The notes beneath the pieces were generated by a model. It saw only the letters and a list, made by a program, of their open reading frames with translations, was not told where the DNA came from and did no database searches. A stretch of DNA of 64,000 nucleotides from Pseudomonas sp. F(2018). GTDB lineage: Bacteria > Pseudomonadota > Gammaproteobacteria > Pseudomonadales > Pseudomonadaceae. The position numbers were made by a program, and so were the translations under genes. The stretch covers positions 372,001 to 436,000 of the forward strand of contig NZ_SCOM01000001.1 of the NCBI RefSeq assembly GCF_005508865.1, in the 5' to 3' direction. Of this stretch, positions 52,001-62,500 are shown in pieces. Every line of letters begins with the position of its first letter. Positions within the stretch are counted from its first letter, which is position 1.

Positions 52001-52744
52001 ATGCGTGTCGAAGTCATCAGCATCTTCCCGGAGATGTTCGCCGCCATCAGTCAGTACGGCATTACCAGTCGTGCGGTGAAGCAGGGGCTGCTGCAGTTGA
52101 ACTGCCGGCAGCTGCGCGATTACACCGACGACCGTCATCAGACCGTGGATGATCGCCCCTTCGGTGGCGGCCCCGGCATGGTGATGAAGATCAAGCCTCT
52201 GGAAGATGCCCTGGCTGCTGCCAAGGCCGATGCCGGGGAAGCAGCGAAGGTGATCTACCTGTCGCCGCAGGGCCGTCAGCTGACTCAGCAGGGGGTTCGT
52301 GAACTGGCTAGCGAGCAGGCGCTGATTCTCATCGCCGGCCGCTACGAAGGCATCGACGAGCGCTTCATCGAGGCGCATGTCGATGAGGAATGGTCGATTG
52401 GCGATTACGTCCTCTCCGGCGGTGAGCTTCCGGCGATGGTGCTGATCGATGCTGTAACGCGGTTGCTGCCGGGTGCGCTCGGGCATGTAGATTCCGCCGA
52501 GGAGGACTCGTTCAGCGATGGCCTCCTCGATTGCCCGCACTACACCCGACCCGAGGTGTACGAGGGCAAACGTGTTCCGGACGTGCTGCTTAGCGGCAAC
52601 CATGAACACATCCGGCGCTGGCGCCTCCAACAGTCCCTTGGTCGGACCTGGGAGCGCCGAGTCGATCTTCTGGATAGCCGCTCGCTTTCTGGAGAAGAGA
52701 AGAAGCTGCTGGAGGAATACATCCGCCAGCGGGACGATAGTTAA
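52001..52744 (+). CDS. trmD: tRNA (guanine-37-N1)-methyltransferase
   Basis: SPOUT enzyme of 247 residues that methylates G37 next to the anticodon. The knot region contains [24 protein letters not shown] and [18 protein letters not shown] 52001 gives [13 protein letters not shown]; some Pseudomonas annotations start a few residues earlier. It follows rimM by 28 bases. Confidence 0.97.
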   Translation: MRVEVISIFPEMFAAISQYGITSRAVKQGLLQLNCRQLRDYTDDRHQTVDDRPFGGGPGMVMKIKPLEDALAAAKADAGEAAKVIYLSPQGRQLTQQGVRELASEQALILIAGRYEGIDERFIEAHVDEEWSIGDYVLSGGELPAMVLIDAVTRLLPGALGHVDSAEEDSFSDGLLDCPHYTRPEVYEGKRVPDVLLSGNHEHIRRWRLQQSLGRTWERRVDLLDSRSLSGEEKKLLEEYIRQRDDS

Positions 52745-52784
52745 CGTATCGATGGCAAACCCAGGTTTGTCTTAGGAGCACAGC

Positions 52785-53135
52785 ATGACCAACAAAATTA
52801 TCCAGATGCTCGAAGCCGAGCAGATGAACAAAGAAATCCCGGCCTTCGCCCCAGGTGACACCGTCATCGTTCAGGTGAAAGTGAAGGAAGGCGATCGTTC
52901 CCGTCTGCAGGCCTTCGAAGGCGTAGTCATCGGCAAGCGTAACCGCGGCCTGAACAGCGCCTTCACCGTACGCAAAATCTCCAACGGCGTTGGCGTAGAG
53001 CGTACCTTCCAGACCTACAGCCCGCTGATCGACAGCCTGAGCGTCAAGCGCCGCGGCGACGTGCGCAAGGCCAAGCTGTACTACCTCCGCGATCTGTCCG
53101 GCAAGGCTGCTCGCATCAAGGAAAAACTGTCCTGA
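52785..53135 (+). CDS. rplS: 50S ribosomal protein L19
   Basis: Protein of 116 residues with the L19 pattern ([39 protein letters not shown]). Last gene of the rpsP operon. AGGAG precedes the ATG, and a clear terminator follows. Confidence 0.98.
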   Translation: MTNKIIQMLEAEQMNKEIPAFAPGDTVIVQVKVKEGDRSRLQAFEGVVIGKRNRGLNSAFTVRKISNGVGVERTFQTYSPLIDSLSVKRRGDVRKAKLYYLRDLSGKAARIKEKLS

Positions 53136-53158
53136 TCGGACGGTCTTCCGACCTGAAG

Positions 53159-53183
53159 AAAGCAGCCTGCGGGCTGCTTTTTT
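53159..53183 (+). terminator. Terminator of the rpsP operon
   Basis: AAAGCAGCC (53159-53167), TGCG loop, GGCTGCTTT (53172-53180), then TTT. It lies 23 bases after the rplS stop. Confidence 0.93.
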
Positions 53184-53297
53184 CGTTTATGGGTTCGTTG
53201 ATCGACGGGCTCAGCGTTTCTGCCGCACGGGCAGCGTGACAACAAGCACAACAGCGCAGCACGAGGCAGCCACATTCTTCAGCAGAGCAGTAGTGGC

Positions 53298-53708
53298 ATG
53301 ACCCCGAGAGAGCAAGAGATCCAGCGCCGTACCGAGCTGTCGGAAACCCGCGTGACCAAGGCGGTGTTCCCGCCCAGTACCAACCACCACAACACCCTGT
53401 TCGGCGGCACCGCCCTGGCCTGGATGGACGAGGTGTCGTTCATCGCCGCCACCCGCTTCTGCCGCCTGCCGCTGGTGACCGTCTCCAGTGACCGCATCGA
53501 TTTCAAGCACGCGATTCCTGCCGGCTCCATCGTCGAGCTGGTCGGGCGGGTGATCAAGGCCGGCAACACCAGCCTCAAGGTCGAGGTCGAGGTATTCGTC
53601 GAGGGCATGTACTGCGGCGGTCGGGAGAAGGCCATCACCGGTGTGTTCAGCTTCGTCGCCATCGGCGAGGACAAGAAACCGATACCGGTGCTGCCGGACT
53701 TCGCATGA
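53298..53708 (+). CDS. Hotdog-fold acyl-CoA thioesterase, YciA-like
   Basis: Protein of 136 residues with a single hotdog domain; the catalytic region NTLFGGTALAWMDEVSFIAA holds the family Asn and Asp. It hydrolyses acyl-CoA esters, chain length unknown. There is no strong ribosome site in front of ATG 53298 (GTAGTGGC). The stop runs directly into a terminator. Confidence 0.9.
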   Translation: MTPREQEIQRRTELSETRVTKAVFPPSTNHHNTLFGGTALAWMDEVSFIAATRFCRLPLVTVSSDRIDFKHAIPAGSIVELVGRVIKAGNTSLKVEVEVFVEGMYCGGREKAITGVFSFVAIGEDKKPIPVLPDFA

Positions 53709-53735
53709 GAAAGGGCGCCTACGGGCGCCTTTTTC
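53709..53735 (+). terminator. Terminator after the thioesterase gene
   Basis: AAAG-GGCGCC (stem to 53719), TACG loop, GGCGCC (53724-53729), TTTTTC. It begins immediately after the stop codon. Confidence 0.9.
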
Positions 53736-53813
53736 TTTTCGGGCCGACTGGTCGCCGCGTTGATGGATATGGAAGACTGCCCTGGTCCTGCCTTCGAGAC
53801 TTTCTGCCGTCCC

Positions 53814-54710
53814 ATGCCCGTTCTGGATCATCACCTGATTGACCGTTTCCTCGACGCCCTGTGGCTGGAGAAGGGCCTGTCGCCGCATACCCGCTCCGCC
53901 TATCGCAGCGATCTCGGTCATTTCCACACCTGGCTGCAGGAGCGTGGCCTGGCGCTTGAAAGCGCCGGACGCGAGGTCATTCTCGATCACCTGGCCTGGC
54001 GCCTGGAGCAGGGCTACAAGGCCCGTTCGACTGCGCGTCTGCTCTCCGGCCTGCGCGGTTTCTACCGCTATCTGCTGCGCGATGGGCTGATCGGCGAAGA
54101 CCCGACGCTGCAGGTGGATCTGCCTCAGCTCGGCCGGCCATTGCCCAAGTCACTGTCCGAGGCTGATGTGGAGGCGCTGCTGGCGGCCCCGGAGCTGGAG
54201 GATCCGATCGGTCTGCGCGACCGCGCCATGCTCGAGGTGCTGTATGCCTGTGGCTTGCGGGTGACCGAGTTGGTGTCGTTGACCCTGGAGCAGGTCAACC
54301 TGCGCCAGGGCGTGCTGCGGGTGTTCGGCAAGGGCAGCAAGGAGCGCCTGGTGCCGCTGGGCGAGGAAGCGATTGTCTGGATCGAGCGCTATGTGCGTGA
54401 GGCGCGACCGCTGCTGCTGGATGGCCGGCCCAGCGATGTGCTGTTCCCCAGCCTGCGTGGCGAGCAGATGACCCGCCAGACCTTCTGGTATCGCATCAAG
54501 CACCAGGCCAAGGTGGCCGGCATTCTCAAGCCGTTGTCGCCGCATACCCTGCGCCACGCCTTCGCCACCCATCTGCTCAACCATGGCGCCGACCTGCGGG
54601 TGGTGCAGATGCTGCTGGGGCATAGCGACCTGTCGACCACGCAGATCTACACCCATATCGCCCGTGCGCGCCTGCAGGAGCTGCATGCCCAGCATCACCC
54701 CAGGGGGTGA
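53814..54710 (+). CDS. xerD: Site-specific tyrosine recombinase XerD
   Basis: Recombinase of 298 residues that, with XerC, resolves chromosome dimers at dif. Catalytic residues Arg149 (CGLRVTEL), Lys173 (GKGSKER), His244 and Arg247 (HTLRHAFATHL), His270 (GHSDLS) and Tyr279 (TQIYTH) are all present. I chose ATG 53814 (MPVLDHHLID), which gives the length and residue numbers of known XerD; ATG at 53760 or 53763 would add up to 18 residues with no match. It is followed by dsbC, the usual pairing. Confidence 0.95.
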   Translation: MPVLDHHLIDRFLDALWLEKGLSPHTRSAYRSDLGHFHTWLQERGLALESAGREVILDHLAWRLEQGYKARSTARLLSGLRGFYRYLLRDGLIGEDPTLQVDLPQLGRPLPKSLSEADVEALLAAPELEDPIGLRDRAMLEVLYACGLRVTELVSLTLEQVNLRQGVLRVFGKGSKERLVPLGEEAIVWIERYVREARPLLLDGRPSDVLFPSLRGEQMTRQTFWYRIKHQAKVAGILKPLSPHTLRHAFATHLLNHGADLRVVQMLLGHSDLSTTQIYTHIARARLQELHAQHHPRG

Positions 54711-54715
54711 GCCTC

Positions 54716-54764
54716 TTGCGACGCACTGCGTCGCAAAGGCGAACGACCGGCCATGGATGGCCGG
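54716..54764. repeat. Two adjacent palindromes between xerD and dsbC
   Basis: TTGCGACGC-ACT-GCGTCGCAA (54716-54736) is a perfect 9-base-pair hairpin, and CCGGCCAT-GG-ATGGCCGG (54747-54764) is another 8-base-pair one. No T-run follows either. They may be an intergenic repeat unit or an mRNA 3'-end structure for xerD. The rest of the gap to 54935 shows nothing clear. Confidence 0.55.
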
Positions 54765-54935
54765 GCCGGGGATTGGTGGTGCCACGGTATTTCGACAGGG
54801 ATGTCATCACGGTTGCTGAATACTGCGTAGTGCGCGTTTCTACGCGCCCATCCGCCCGGGATGCCCGCCCAGCGTCTGCGGTCGGCTGCATGGGTGTGCT
54901 GTGGTAGGCTGGGAGCACTGTCATAGGAGTGTTCC

Positions 54936-55664
54936 ATGTCCGTTATTCGTGTTCTGGGCGGTGCCGTTCTGGGTCTCGCCGCTTCTGTCGCGTTCGCCGC
55001 CGATCCTGACCAGGCGATTCGCGCCACCCTGACCAAGCTGCAGCCCGATATGCCCATCGAGGCGATTGCCGAGAGCCCGATGACCGGCCTGTATCAGGTC
55101 CATCTGAAAGGCGGCCGCCTGCTTTACGCCAGTGCCGACGGCCAGTTCCTGATGCAGGGCAACCTCTATCAGTTCAAGGGTGACGATGCCGTCAACCTGA
55201 CCCGCCAGGCCGAGAGCAAGGGCGTGGCCAAGGAAATCAACAGCATTCCTACCAGCGAGATGGTGGTGTTCTCGCCCAAGGAGCCGGCCAAGGCGCATAT
55301 CACGGTGTTCACCGATACCGACTGCGGCTACTGCCAGAAACTGCACAGCGAAGTGCCGGAGCTCAACCGTCGTGGCATCGAGGTGCGTTACGTGGCGTTC
55401 CCGCGCCAGGGTCTCGGCAGTCATGGCTACAACAGCCTGGTCAGCGTCTGGTGCGCCAAGGATCGCCAGGCGGCCATGAACCAGGCCAAGTCCCGCCAGG
55501 AACTGCCGGCGGCTACCTGTGACAACCCGGTGGCCAAGCAGTACGAGCTGGGTCAGATGATCGGCGTCAATGGCACTCCGGCCATCGTCATGGGCAACGG
55601 CGAGCTGATACCGGGCTATCAGCCAGCCCCCGAGCTGGCGAAAGCTGCCCTGGAGGCCAAGTAA
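54936..55664 (+). CDS. dsbC: Periplasmic disulfide isomerase DsbC
   Basis: Protein of 242 residues with a signal peptide (to about AFAA), an N-terminal dimerisation domain (about 25-85) and a thioredoxin domain with the active site Cys130-Gly-Tyr-Cys133 (TDTDCGYCQKLH). A second structural cysteine pair lies in VWCAKDRQ and PAATCDNP. It reshuffles wrong disulfides. AGGAG precedes the ATG. Length and order (xerD-dsbC-hom) are typical of Pseudomonas. Confidence 0.95.
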   Translation: MSVIRVLGGAVLGLAASVAFAADPDQAIRATLTKLQPDMPIEAIAESPMTGLYQVHLKGGRLLYASADGQFLMQGNLYQFKGDDAVNLTRQAESKGVAKEINSIPTSEMVVFSPKEPAKAHITVFTDTDCGYCQKLHSEVPELNRRGIEVRYVAFPRQGLGSHGYNSLVSVWCAKDRQAAMNQAKSRQELPAATCDNPVAKQYELGQMIGVNGTPAIVMGNGELIPGYQPAPELAKAALEAK

Positions 55665-55683
55665 TCGGGCCCTCGGCCCGATT
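55663..55683 (+). terminator. Hairpin at the dsbC stop
   Basis: AATCGGGCC (starting inside the TAA stop)-CTC-GGCCCGATT is a perfect 9-pair stem, but no T-run follows. It may be an mRNA-stabilising 3' end rather than a true terminator. Confidence 0.5.
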
Positions 55684-55724
55684 GACCTGGGGTCTGGCGC
55701 TTCGTAAAGTGCGGCTCTTTTGTG

Positions 55725-55749
55725 CGGCCGGGGCTCGCCCCGGCCGTTT
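55725..55749 (+). terminator. Possible terminator before hom
   Basis: CGGCCGGGG-CTCG-CCCCGGCCG followed by TTTC. The short T-run makes it moderate. It lies 26 bases before the hom start, so it could also affect hom expression. Confidence 0.55.
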
Positions 55750-55774
55750 CGTGTAGGCAGATGGGGAAAACAAC

Positions 55775-57079
55775 GTGAAACCGGTGAAAGTGGGCATCTG
55801 TGGGTTGGGTACCGTCGGTGGCGGTACCTTCAATGTACTCAAACGCAACGCCGAGGAGATTGCCCGCCGTGCCGGGCGTGGAATCGAAGTCGCGCAGATT
55901 GCCGCTCGTCGCCCCAACCCGAAGTGTGAAACCGGTGCCACCCCCATCACCGCCGACATCTTCGACGTGGCCAACAACCCGGAAATCGACGTGGTCATCG
56001 AGCTGATCGGTGGCTATACCCTGGCCCATGAGCTGGTGCTCAAGGCCATCGAGAACGGCAAGCACGTGGTCACCGCCAACAAGGCGCTGATCGCCGTGCA
56101 CGGCAACGAGATCTTTGCCAAGGCCCGCGAGAAGGGCGTCATCGTCGCCTTCGAGGCCGCCGTGGCCGGTGGTATCCCGGTGATCAAGGCGATCCGCGAG
56201 GGCCTGGCTGCCAACCGCATCAACTGGCTGGCCGGCATCATCAACGGCACCGGCAACTTCATCCTCACCGAGATGCGCGAGAAAGGCCGTGCCTTCGCCG
56301 ACGTGCTGAAGGAAGCCCAGGCCCTGGGCTACGCCGAGGCCGATCCGACCTTCGACGTCGAAGGCATCGACGCCGCTCACAAGCTGACCATCCTCGCTTC
56401 CATCGCCTTCGGCATTCCGCTGCAGTTCGACAAGGCCTACACCGAGGGCATCAGCAAGCTGACCAGCGCCGACGTGAACTACGCCGAGGCCCTGGGCTAC
56501 CGCATCAAGCACCTCGGCGTGGCCCGTCGCACCGAGGCCGGCATCGAGCTGCGCGTGCATCCGGCCCTGATCCCGGCCGACCGTCTGATCGCCAACGTCA
56601 ACGGCGTGATGAACGCGGTGATGGTCAACGGCGATGCCGCCGGCAGCACCCTGTTCTATGGCGCCGGTGCCGGCATGGAGCCGACCGCCTCGTCCGTGGT
56701 CGCCGACCTGGTCGATGTGGTTCGCGCCATGACTAGCGACCCGACCAACCGCGTGCCGCACCTGGCCTTCCAGCCGGACTCGCTGTCTGACCACCCGATC
56801 CTGCCGATCGCCGAGTGCGAGAGCGCCTACTACCTGCGCATCCAGGCCAAGGACCATCCGGGCGTGCTGGCTCAGGTGGCGAGCATCCTGTCGGAGCGCG
56901 GCATCAACATCGAATCGATCATGCAGAAAGAGGCCGAAGAGCACGACGGTCTGGTGCCGATGATCCTGGTTACCCATCGGGTCGTCGAGTCGCGTATCGA
57001 CGACGCCATCGCCGCCCTCGAAGGGCTGGCCGATGTGGTCGGCAAAGTCGTGCGTATCCGCGTCGAGCAACTGGTCTGA
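55775..57079 (+). CDS. hom: Homoserine dehydrogenase
   Basis: Enzyme of 434 residues that reduces aspartate semialdehyde to homoserine, the branch point for threonine and methionine. NAD(P) motif GICGLGTVGGGTFN, catalytic region NGTGNFILTEM and Lys in VTANKALI, with a C-terminal ACT domain (about 350-430, HPGVLAQVASILSERGINIE) for threonine feedback. The start is a GTG (MKPVKVGICG). thrC follows after 11 bases. Confidence 0.97.
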   Translation: MKPVKVGICGLGTVGGGTFNVLKRNAEEIARRAGRGIEVAQIAARRPNPKCETGATPITADIFDVANNPEIDVVIELIGGYTLAHELVLKAIENGKHVVTANKALIAVHGNEIFAKAREKGVIVAFEAAVAGGIPVIKAIREGLAANRINWLAGIINGTGNFILTEMREKGRAFADVLKEAQALGYAEADPTFDVEGIDAAHKLTILASIAFGIPLQFDKAYTEGISKLTSADVNYAEALGYRIKHLGVARRTEAGIELRVHPALIPADRLIANVNGVMNAVMVNGDAAGSTLFYGAGAGMEPTASSVVADLVDVVRAMTSDPTNRVPHLAFQPDSLSDHPILPIAECESAYYLRIQAKDHPGVLAQVASILSERGINIESIMQKEAEEHDGLVPMILVTHRVVESRIDDAIAALEGLADVVGKVVRIRVEQLV

Positions 57080-57090
57080 GGTAGAAAGTC

Positions 57091-58500
57091 ATGCGTTATA
57101 TCAGCACCCGCGGCCAAGCCCCGGCCCTCAACTTCGAAGATGTCCTGCTCGCCGGTCTGGCCAGCGATGGCGGCCTCTACGTACCGGAAAACCTGCCGCG
57201 CTTCACCCAGGATGAGATCGCTTCCTGGGCCGGCCTGCCGTACCACGAGCTGGCCTTCCGCGTGATGCGCCCGTTCGTCGCCGGCAGCATCGCCGACGCC
57301 GACTTCAAGAAGATCCTCGAAGAAACCTACGGCGTGTTCGCCCACAACGCCGTGGCGCCGCTGCGCCAGCTCAACGGCAACGAGTGGGTGCTGGAGCTGT
57401 TCCACGGCCCGACCCTGGCCTTCAAGGACTTCGCCCTGCAACTGCTCGGCCGCCTGCTCGACCACGTGCTGAGCAAGCGTGGCGAGCGCGTGGTGATCAT
57501 GGGCGCCACCTCCGGTGACACCGGCTCGGCCGCCATCGAAGGCTGCAAGGCCTGCGAGCACGTCGACATCTTCATCATGCACCCGCACAACCGTGTGTCC
57601 GAGGTGCAGCGCCGGCAGATGACCACCATCCTCGGCGAGAACATCCACAACATCGCCATCGAAGGCAACTTCGACGACTGCCAGGAGATGGTCAAGGCCA
57701 GCTTCGCCGATCAGGGCTTCCTCAAGGGCACCCGTCTGGTGGCAGTCAACTCGATCAACTGGGCGCGGATCATGGCCCAGATCGTCTACTACTTCCACGC
57801 GGCCTTGCAGCTGGGCGGTCCGGCCCGTTCCATCGCCTTCTCGGTGCCGACCGGCAACTTCGGCGACATCTTCGCCGGCTACCTGGCGCGCAACATGGGT
57901 CTGCCGATCAGCCAGCTGATCGTCGCCACCAACCGCAACGACATCCTGCACCGCTTCATGAGCGGCAATCAGTACGTCAAGGACACCCTGCACCCGACCC
58001 TGTCGCCGTCGATGGACATCATGGTCTCGTCCAACTTCGAGCGCCTGCTGTTCGACCTGCACGGCCGCAACGGCGCGGCCATCGCCGGCCTGATGGACAC
58101 CTTCAAGCAGGGCGGCGGCTTCAGCGTCGAGGAAGACCGCTGGACCGAGGCGCGCAAGCTGTTCGACTCCCTGGCCGTCAACGACGAGCAGACCTGCGAG
58201 ACCATCGCCGAGGTGTACCAGGAGTGCGGCGAGCTGCTCGACCCGCACACCGCCATCGGCGTGCGTGCCGCGCGCGAGTGCCGTCGCAGCCTGGCCGTGC
58301 CGATGGTCACCCTGGGCACCGCGCACCCGGTCAAGTTCCCGGAAGCGGTGGAGAAGGCCGGCATCGACGCGGTTCCGGCACTGCCGCCGCACCTGACCGA
58401 CCTGTTCCAGCGCGACGAGCGCTGCACCGTGCTGGCCAACGACCTGCAGACCGTGCAGCAGTTCGTCGCCGCCCACGGCAATCGCGGCAAACCGCTGTAA
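57091..58500 (+). CDS. thrC: Threonine synthase
   Basis: PLP enzyme of 469 residues converting O-phosphohomoserine to threonine. The PLP lysine is in PTLAFKDFALQ; MGATSGDTGSAAIEG binds phosphate. It is the longer class II form common in Pseudomonas and yeast. It forms an operon with hom and is followed by a terminator. Confidence 0.97.
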   Translation: MRYISTRGQAPALNFEDVLLAGLASDGGLYVPENLPRFTQDEIASWAGLPYHELAFRVMRPFVAGSIADADFKKILEETYGVFAHNAVAPLRQLNGNEWVLELFHGPTLAFKDFALQLLGRLLDHVLSKRGERVVIMGATSGDTGSAAIEGCKACEHVDIFIMHPHNRVSEVQRRQMTTILGENIHNIAIEGNFDDCQEMVKASFADQGFLKGTRLVAVNSINWARIMAQIVYYFHAALQLGGPARSIAFSVPTGNFGDIFAGYLARNMGLPISQLIVATNRNDILHRFMSGNQYVKDTLHPTLSPSMDIMVSSNFERLLFDLHGRNGAAIAGLMDTFKQGGGFSVEEDRWTEARKLFDSLAVNDEQTCETIAEVYQECGELLDPHTAIGVRAARECRRSLAVPMVTLGTAHPVKFPEAVEKAGIDAVPALPPHLTDLFQRDERCTVLANDLQTVQQFVAAHGNRGKPL

Positions 58501-58516
58501 GGCATTGCTGCAATGA

Positions 58517-58544
58517 AGAGCCCCGCCCAGTGCGGGGCTTTTTC
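58517..58544 (+). terminator. Terminator after thrC
   Basis: AGCCCCGC (58519-58526), CCAGT loop, GCGGGGCT (58532-58539), then TTTTC. Ends the hom-thrC operon. Confidence 0.92.
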
Positions 58545-58640
58545 ATGGGCGAATCATGGCCCTGTAGTAGCCAGCTGTTACCCTGAAGTGGGCGAGGCGG
58601 CGCAGACTGGCGCCACATTCACCCAGAGGAGGCAACTGCC

Positions 58641-59207
58641 ATGGCGGCGAAGAAGATCCTGATGCTGGTCGGCGATTACGTCGAAGACTACGAGACCATG
58701 GTGCCGTTCCAGGCCCTGCAGATGGTCGGCCACGCCGTGCATGCGGTATGCCCCGGCAAGAGCGCCGGGCAGACCGTGCGCACCGCCATCCACGACTTCG
58801 AGGGCGACCAGACCTACAGCGAGAAGCCGGGCCACAACTTCGCCCTCAACTTCGACTTCGCCAGGGCCTCCGAGAGCGCTTATGACGGCCTGCTGATTCC
58901 CGGTGGCCGTGCTCCCGAATACCTGCGCCTGAATGCCGAGGTAATCGCCCTGGTGCAGGCCTTCGCCAAGGCCGGCAAGCCGATTGCCGCGGTGTGCCAC
59001 GGCGCCCAGCTGCTGGCCGCCGCCGACGTGCTCAAGGGCCGTGGCTGCAGCGCCTACCCGGCCTGCGCGCCGGAAGTGCGCCTGGCCGGTGGCGAGTACG
59101 TGGAGGTGCCGATGGATGGCGTGCACGTCGACGGCAACCTGGTTACCGCCCCGGCTTGGCCGGCGCATCCGGCCTGGCTGGCGGCGTTTCTGAAAGTACT
59201 GGGCTGA
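58641..59207 (+). CDS. DJ-1/PfpI-family protein
   Basis: Protein of 188 residues with the class I glutamine-amidotransferase-like fold. The nucleophile elbow is [10 protein letters not shown] (Cys about residue 120), and [14 protein letters not shown] carries the conserved Glu-side motif. The family includes deglycases, chaperones and proteases; the activity here is unknown. AGAGGAGG precedes the ATG. A small RHH gene follows after 16 bases on the same strand. Confidence 0.87.
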   Translation: MAAKKILMLVGDYVEDYETMVPFQALQMVGHAVHAVCPGKSAGQTVRTAIHDFEGDQTYSEKPGHNFALNFDFARASESAYDGLLIPGGRAPEYLRLNAEVIALVQAFAKAGKPIAAVCHGAQLLAAADVLKGRGCSAYPACAPEVRLAGGEYVEVPMDGVHVDGNLVTAPAWPAHPAWLAAFLKVLG

Positions 59208-59223
59208 GAGAGGAGAGCAGGGT

Positions 59224-59526
59224 ATGTGCGAGCTGTATGTAAAGGCCGATCCGATCCTCTACGAGTCGCGCTCGCGCTCCCTGCGCATCCGCGGGGTGGT
59301 CACCACCCTGCGTTTAGAAAATCAGTTCTGGGACATCCTGCGCGAGATCGCCGAGGTCGACGGCATGACCACCAACCAGCTGATCACCAAGCTGTACGAG
59401 GAGGTCATGGACTACCGCGGCGAAGTGGTCAACTTCGCCTCCTTCCTGCGTGTCAGCTGCACCCGCTTCCTGGCGCAGCGCCCGCAGCAGAGTGCCGAGG
59501 TGCTCAGCCTGGTGCAGTCGCGTTAG
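59224..59526 (+). CDS. Ribbon-helix-helix domain protein
   Basis: Protein of 100 residues. SLRIRGVVTTLRLENQFWDILREIAE and MTTNQLITKLYEEV form a ribbon-helix-helix fold of the type found in small DNA-binding regulators (RHH_4-like). Strong AGGAG ahead of ATG 59224. It may form a unit with the DJ-1-like gene. It ends 27 bases from the convergent RND pump gene. Target unknown. Confidence 0.82.
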   Translation: MCELYVKADPILYESRSRSLRIRGVVTTLRLENQFWDILREIAEVDGMTTNQLITKLYEEVMDYRGEVVNFASFLRVSCTRFLAQRPQQSAEVLSLVQSR

Positions 59527-59553
59527 GCGGTGAGGTAGTGCCACTGACCTCTT

Positions 59554-62500
59554 TCAGCTTGCTACTGTCCTCGAGGATGCCGGCGCCTTGTCCGGGCTGG
59601 CCAGCAGGGTGTAGACGCAGGGCAGCACGAACAGGGTGAACAGGGTGCCGATGGACATGCCGGTGGCGATCACCAGGCCGATGTCGTAGCGGCTCACTGC
59701 ACCGGCCCCGGTGGCGAGGATCAGTGGCACCATGCCGAAGACCATGGCTGCGGTGGTCATCAGTACCGGGCGCAGGCGGATCGACGCGGCTTCCTCGATT
59801 GCCTCGCGTACCGACAGGCCCTTGTCGTGGCGCAGCTGGTTGGCGAACTCGACGATCAGGATGCCGTGCTTGCTGATCAGGCCGATCAGCGTCACCAGGC
59901 CCACCTGGGTGTAGATATTCATGCTGGAGAAGCCGAGGAAGATCGGGATCAGCGCGCCACAGATCGACAGCGGCACGGTGACCAGGATCACCAGCGGGTC
60001 GCGGAAGCTCTCGAACTGCGCCGCCAGCACCAGGAAGATGATGGCCAGGGCCAGGGCGAAGGTGACGACCAGCGCACTGCCCTCCTGGATGTACTGGCGC
60101 GAGGCGCCGGCGTAGTCGAAGGTGTAGCCGCGCGGCGCCTCCTTCTGCGCGATCTGCGCCACGGTGTCCACCGCCTCACCCATGCTGACGATCGGCACGC
60201 CCTCGATGATCGCCGCGTTGAGCTGCTGGAACTGCTTGAGCTTGGTCGGCCGCGCGCGGTCGCTGACCTTGATCAGGGTGGCCAGCGGCACCATCTGCCC
60301 GCTCTCGCTCTTCACGTGGTAATTGCTCAGCCAGCTCGGGTTGTCGCGGTAGGCGCGCTCGACCTGGGCGATCACCTTGTAGCTGCGCCCGTCGATGGTG
60401 AAGCGGTTGACCTCGCCCTCGCCGAGCAGGATGGCCAGGGTGGCACCCAGGTCCTGCATGGACACGCCCATCTGCGCCGCCTTGGCGCGGTCGATATCGA
60501 CCACCACTTCGGGCTTGTCGAACGCCAGGTCGACGTTGAGGAAGGCGAACTTGCCGGACGCCAGCGCCTCCTGCTTGATCTTCTCGGTCACCTGCAGCAG
60601 CGACTCGTAGTCGTTCGGCGTGTTGATCACGAACTGGAACGGCAGGCCCTCGCCGGTACCCGGCAGGGACGGTAGGTTGAAGCCGAAGATCTGCAGGCCG
60701 GGGATATCGTTGAGGCGGTGCTGGACGATCGGCAGCAGCTCCATCTGGGTGCGCTCGCGCTCGCTCCAGGGGGTCAGCAGGAAGCCGCCGATACCGGACT
60801 GCACGCCGTCGAAGCCGTTGATCTGGAAGGACGAGTAGTACTCGGGGAACTCCTTGAAGATCTTCACGAACTGGTCGGTGTAGGCGTTGATGTAGTTCAG
60901 GTTGGTCGGCTGCGGCGCGTTGGCGAACAGGAACACGATGCCCTGGTCTTCCTCGGGCGCCAGCTCGCTCTTGGTGAAGCTGAGCAGCACCGGAATCAGG
61001 CACATGACGATGATGCCGAACACCACCACTACCGGGCGGGTGTTGAGCGTGCCGTGCAGGGCCTTCTGGTAGCGGCGCTTGAGCTTGTCGAAGGCCATGT
61101 CCAGCTTGTGCGCCAGCCCCGTGGGGTTCTCCTCGTGGCGCAGCAGCCTGGAGCACATCATCGGCGACAGGGTCAGGGCGACCACGCCGGAGATGATCAC
61201 CGCGCCGGCCAGGGTCAGGGCGAATTCCTTGAACAGCGCGCCGGTCAGGCCCTCGAGGAAGCCGATGGGGGCGTACACCGCGGCCAGGGTGATGGTCATC
61301 GAGATCACCGGCACGGCGATCTCGCGGGCGCCCTCGATGGCGGCATCGAATGGCGTCTTGCCCTCTTCGATATGACGGTGGATGTTCTCCACCACCACGA
61401 TGGCGTCGTCCACCACCAGGCCGATGGCCAGGACCATCGCCAGCAGCGTCAGCAGGTTGATCGAGTAGCCCATCAGCTGCATGAAGAACAGCACGCCGAT
61501 CATCGACAGCGGGATGGTGATCACCGGGATCAGTACCGAGCGGAACGCGCCGAGGAACAGGAACACCACCACGATGACGATCAGCACCGCCTCGCCCAGG
61601 GTCTTCACCACCTCCTCGATGGACGCGCGGATGAACTCGGTGGCGTCGTAGGCGATGGACACCTTGAGGTTCGGCGGCAGCTGCGACTCCAGCTCCGGCA
61701 GGATGCCGCGCACGTGCTTGATCACGTCCAGCGGGTTGGCGCTGGGCGTGCCTTTGATGGCGATGTACACGGAGGGGATGCCGTCGAAGGAGCTGATCGA
61801 GTCGTAGTTCTCGGCGCCCATCTCCACCCGGGCGATGTCGCGCACCAGCACGCGGCTGTCACCGGAGGTCTTCACCGGAATGGCGGCGAAGGCCTCGGCC
61901 GACTTGAGGTCGGTGGTGGCGTTGATGCTGGTGACCACGTACTGGCCCTTCACCTCGCCGGCGGCGGCGAGGAAGTTGTAGCGCTGCACGGCGTCGGTCA
62001 CATCGGTCGCGGTGATGCCGTAGGCGGCCATCTTCACCGGGTCCAGCCACAGGCGCATGGCGAACACCTGGTTGCCGAGGATCTCGGCTTCGGCCATGCC
62101 GGGCAGGGTGGCCAGCTTGGGCTGGATCACCCGCGACAGGTAGTCGGTGATCTGCGGGTTGGACAGCTCGTCGCTGTAGAAGCTGACGTACATCAGCGCC
62201 GAGGCGTCGGCCGCTTCCTTGGACAGTACCGGGTCTTCGGCATCCTGCGGCAGCTGGTTCTTCACCTCGTTGGCCTTGGCAAGCAGCTCGGTGAACAGGC
62301 GGTCGGTATCCGCGCCGATACGCGCGTAGATGGAGATGGTGGAGAGGTTCTGCTGGCTCGACGACGTCATGTAGTCGATGCCTTCGGCACTGGCCAGGCT
62401 CTGCTGCAGCGGCTGGGTGATGTAGCCCTGAATGGTCTCGGCGTTGGCGCCGGGGTAGGCGGTGGCCACCGTGATCAGGGCGTTTTCCATCTGCGGGTAC

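Noticed and set aside
53760..53813. Longer XerD starting at 53760
   Set aside because: The extra 18 residues match nothing and the shorter start gives the catalytic numbering of known XerD proteins.
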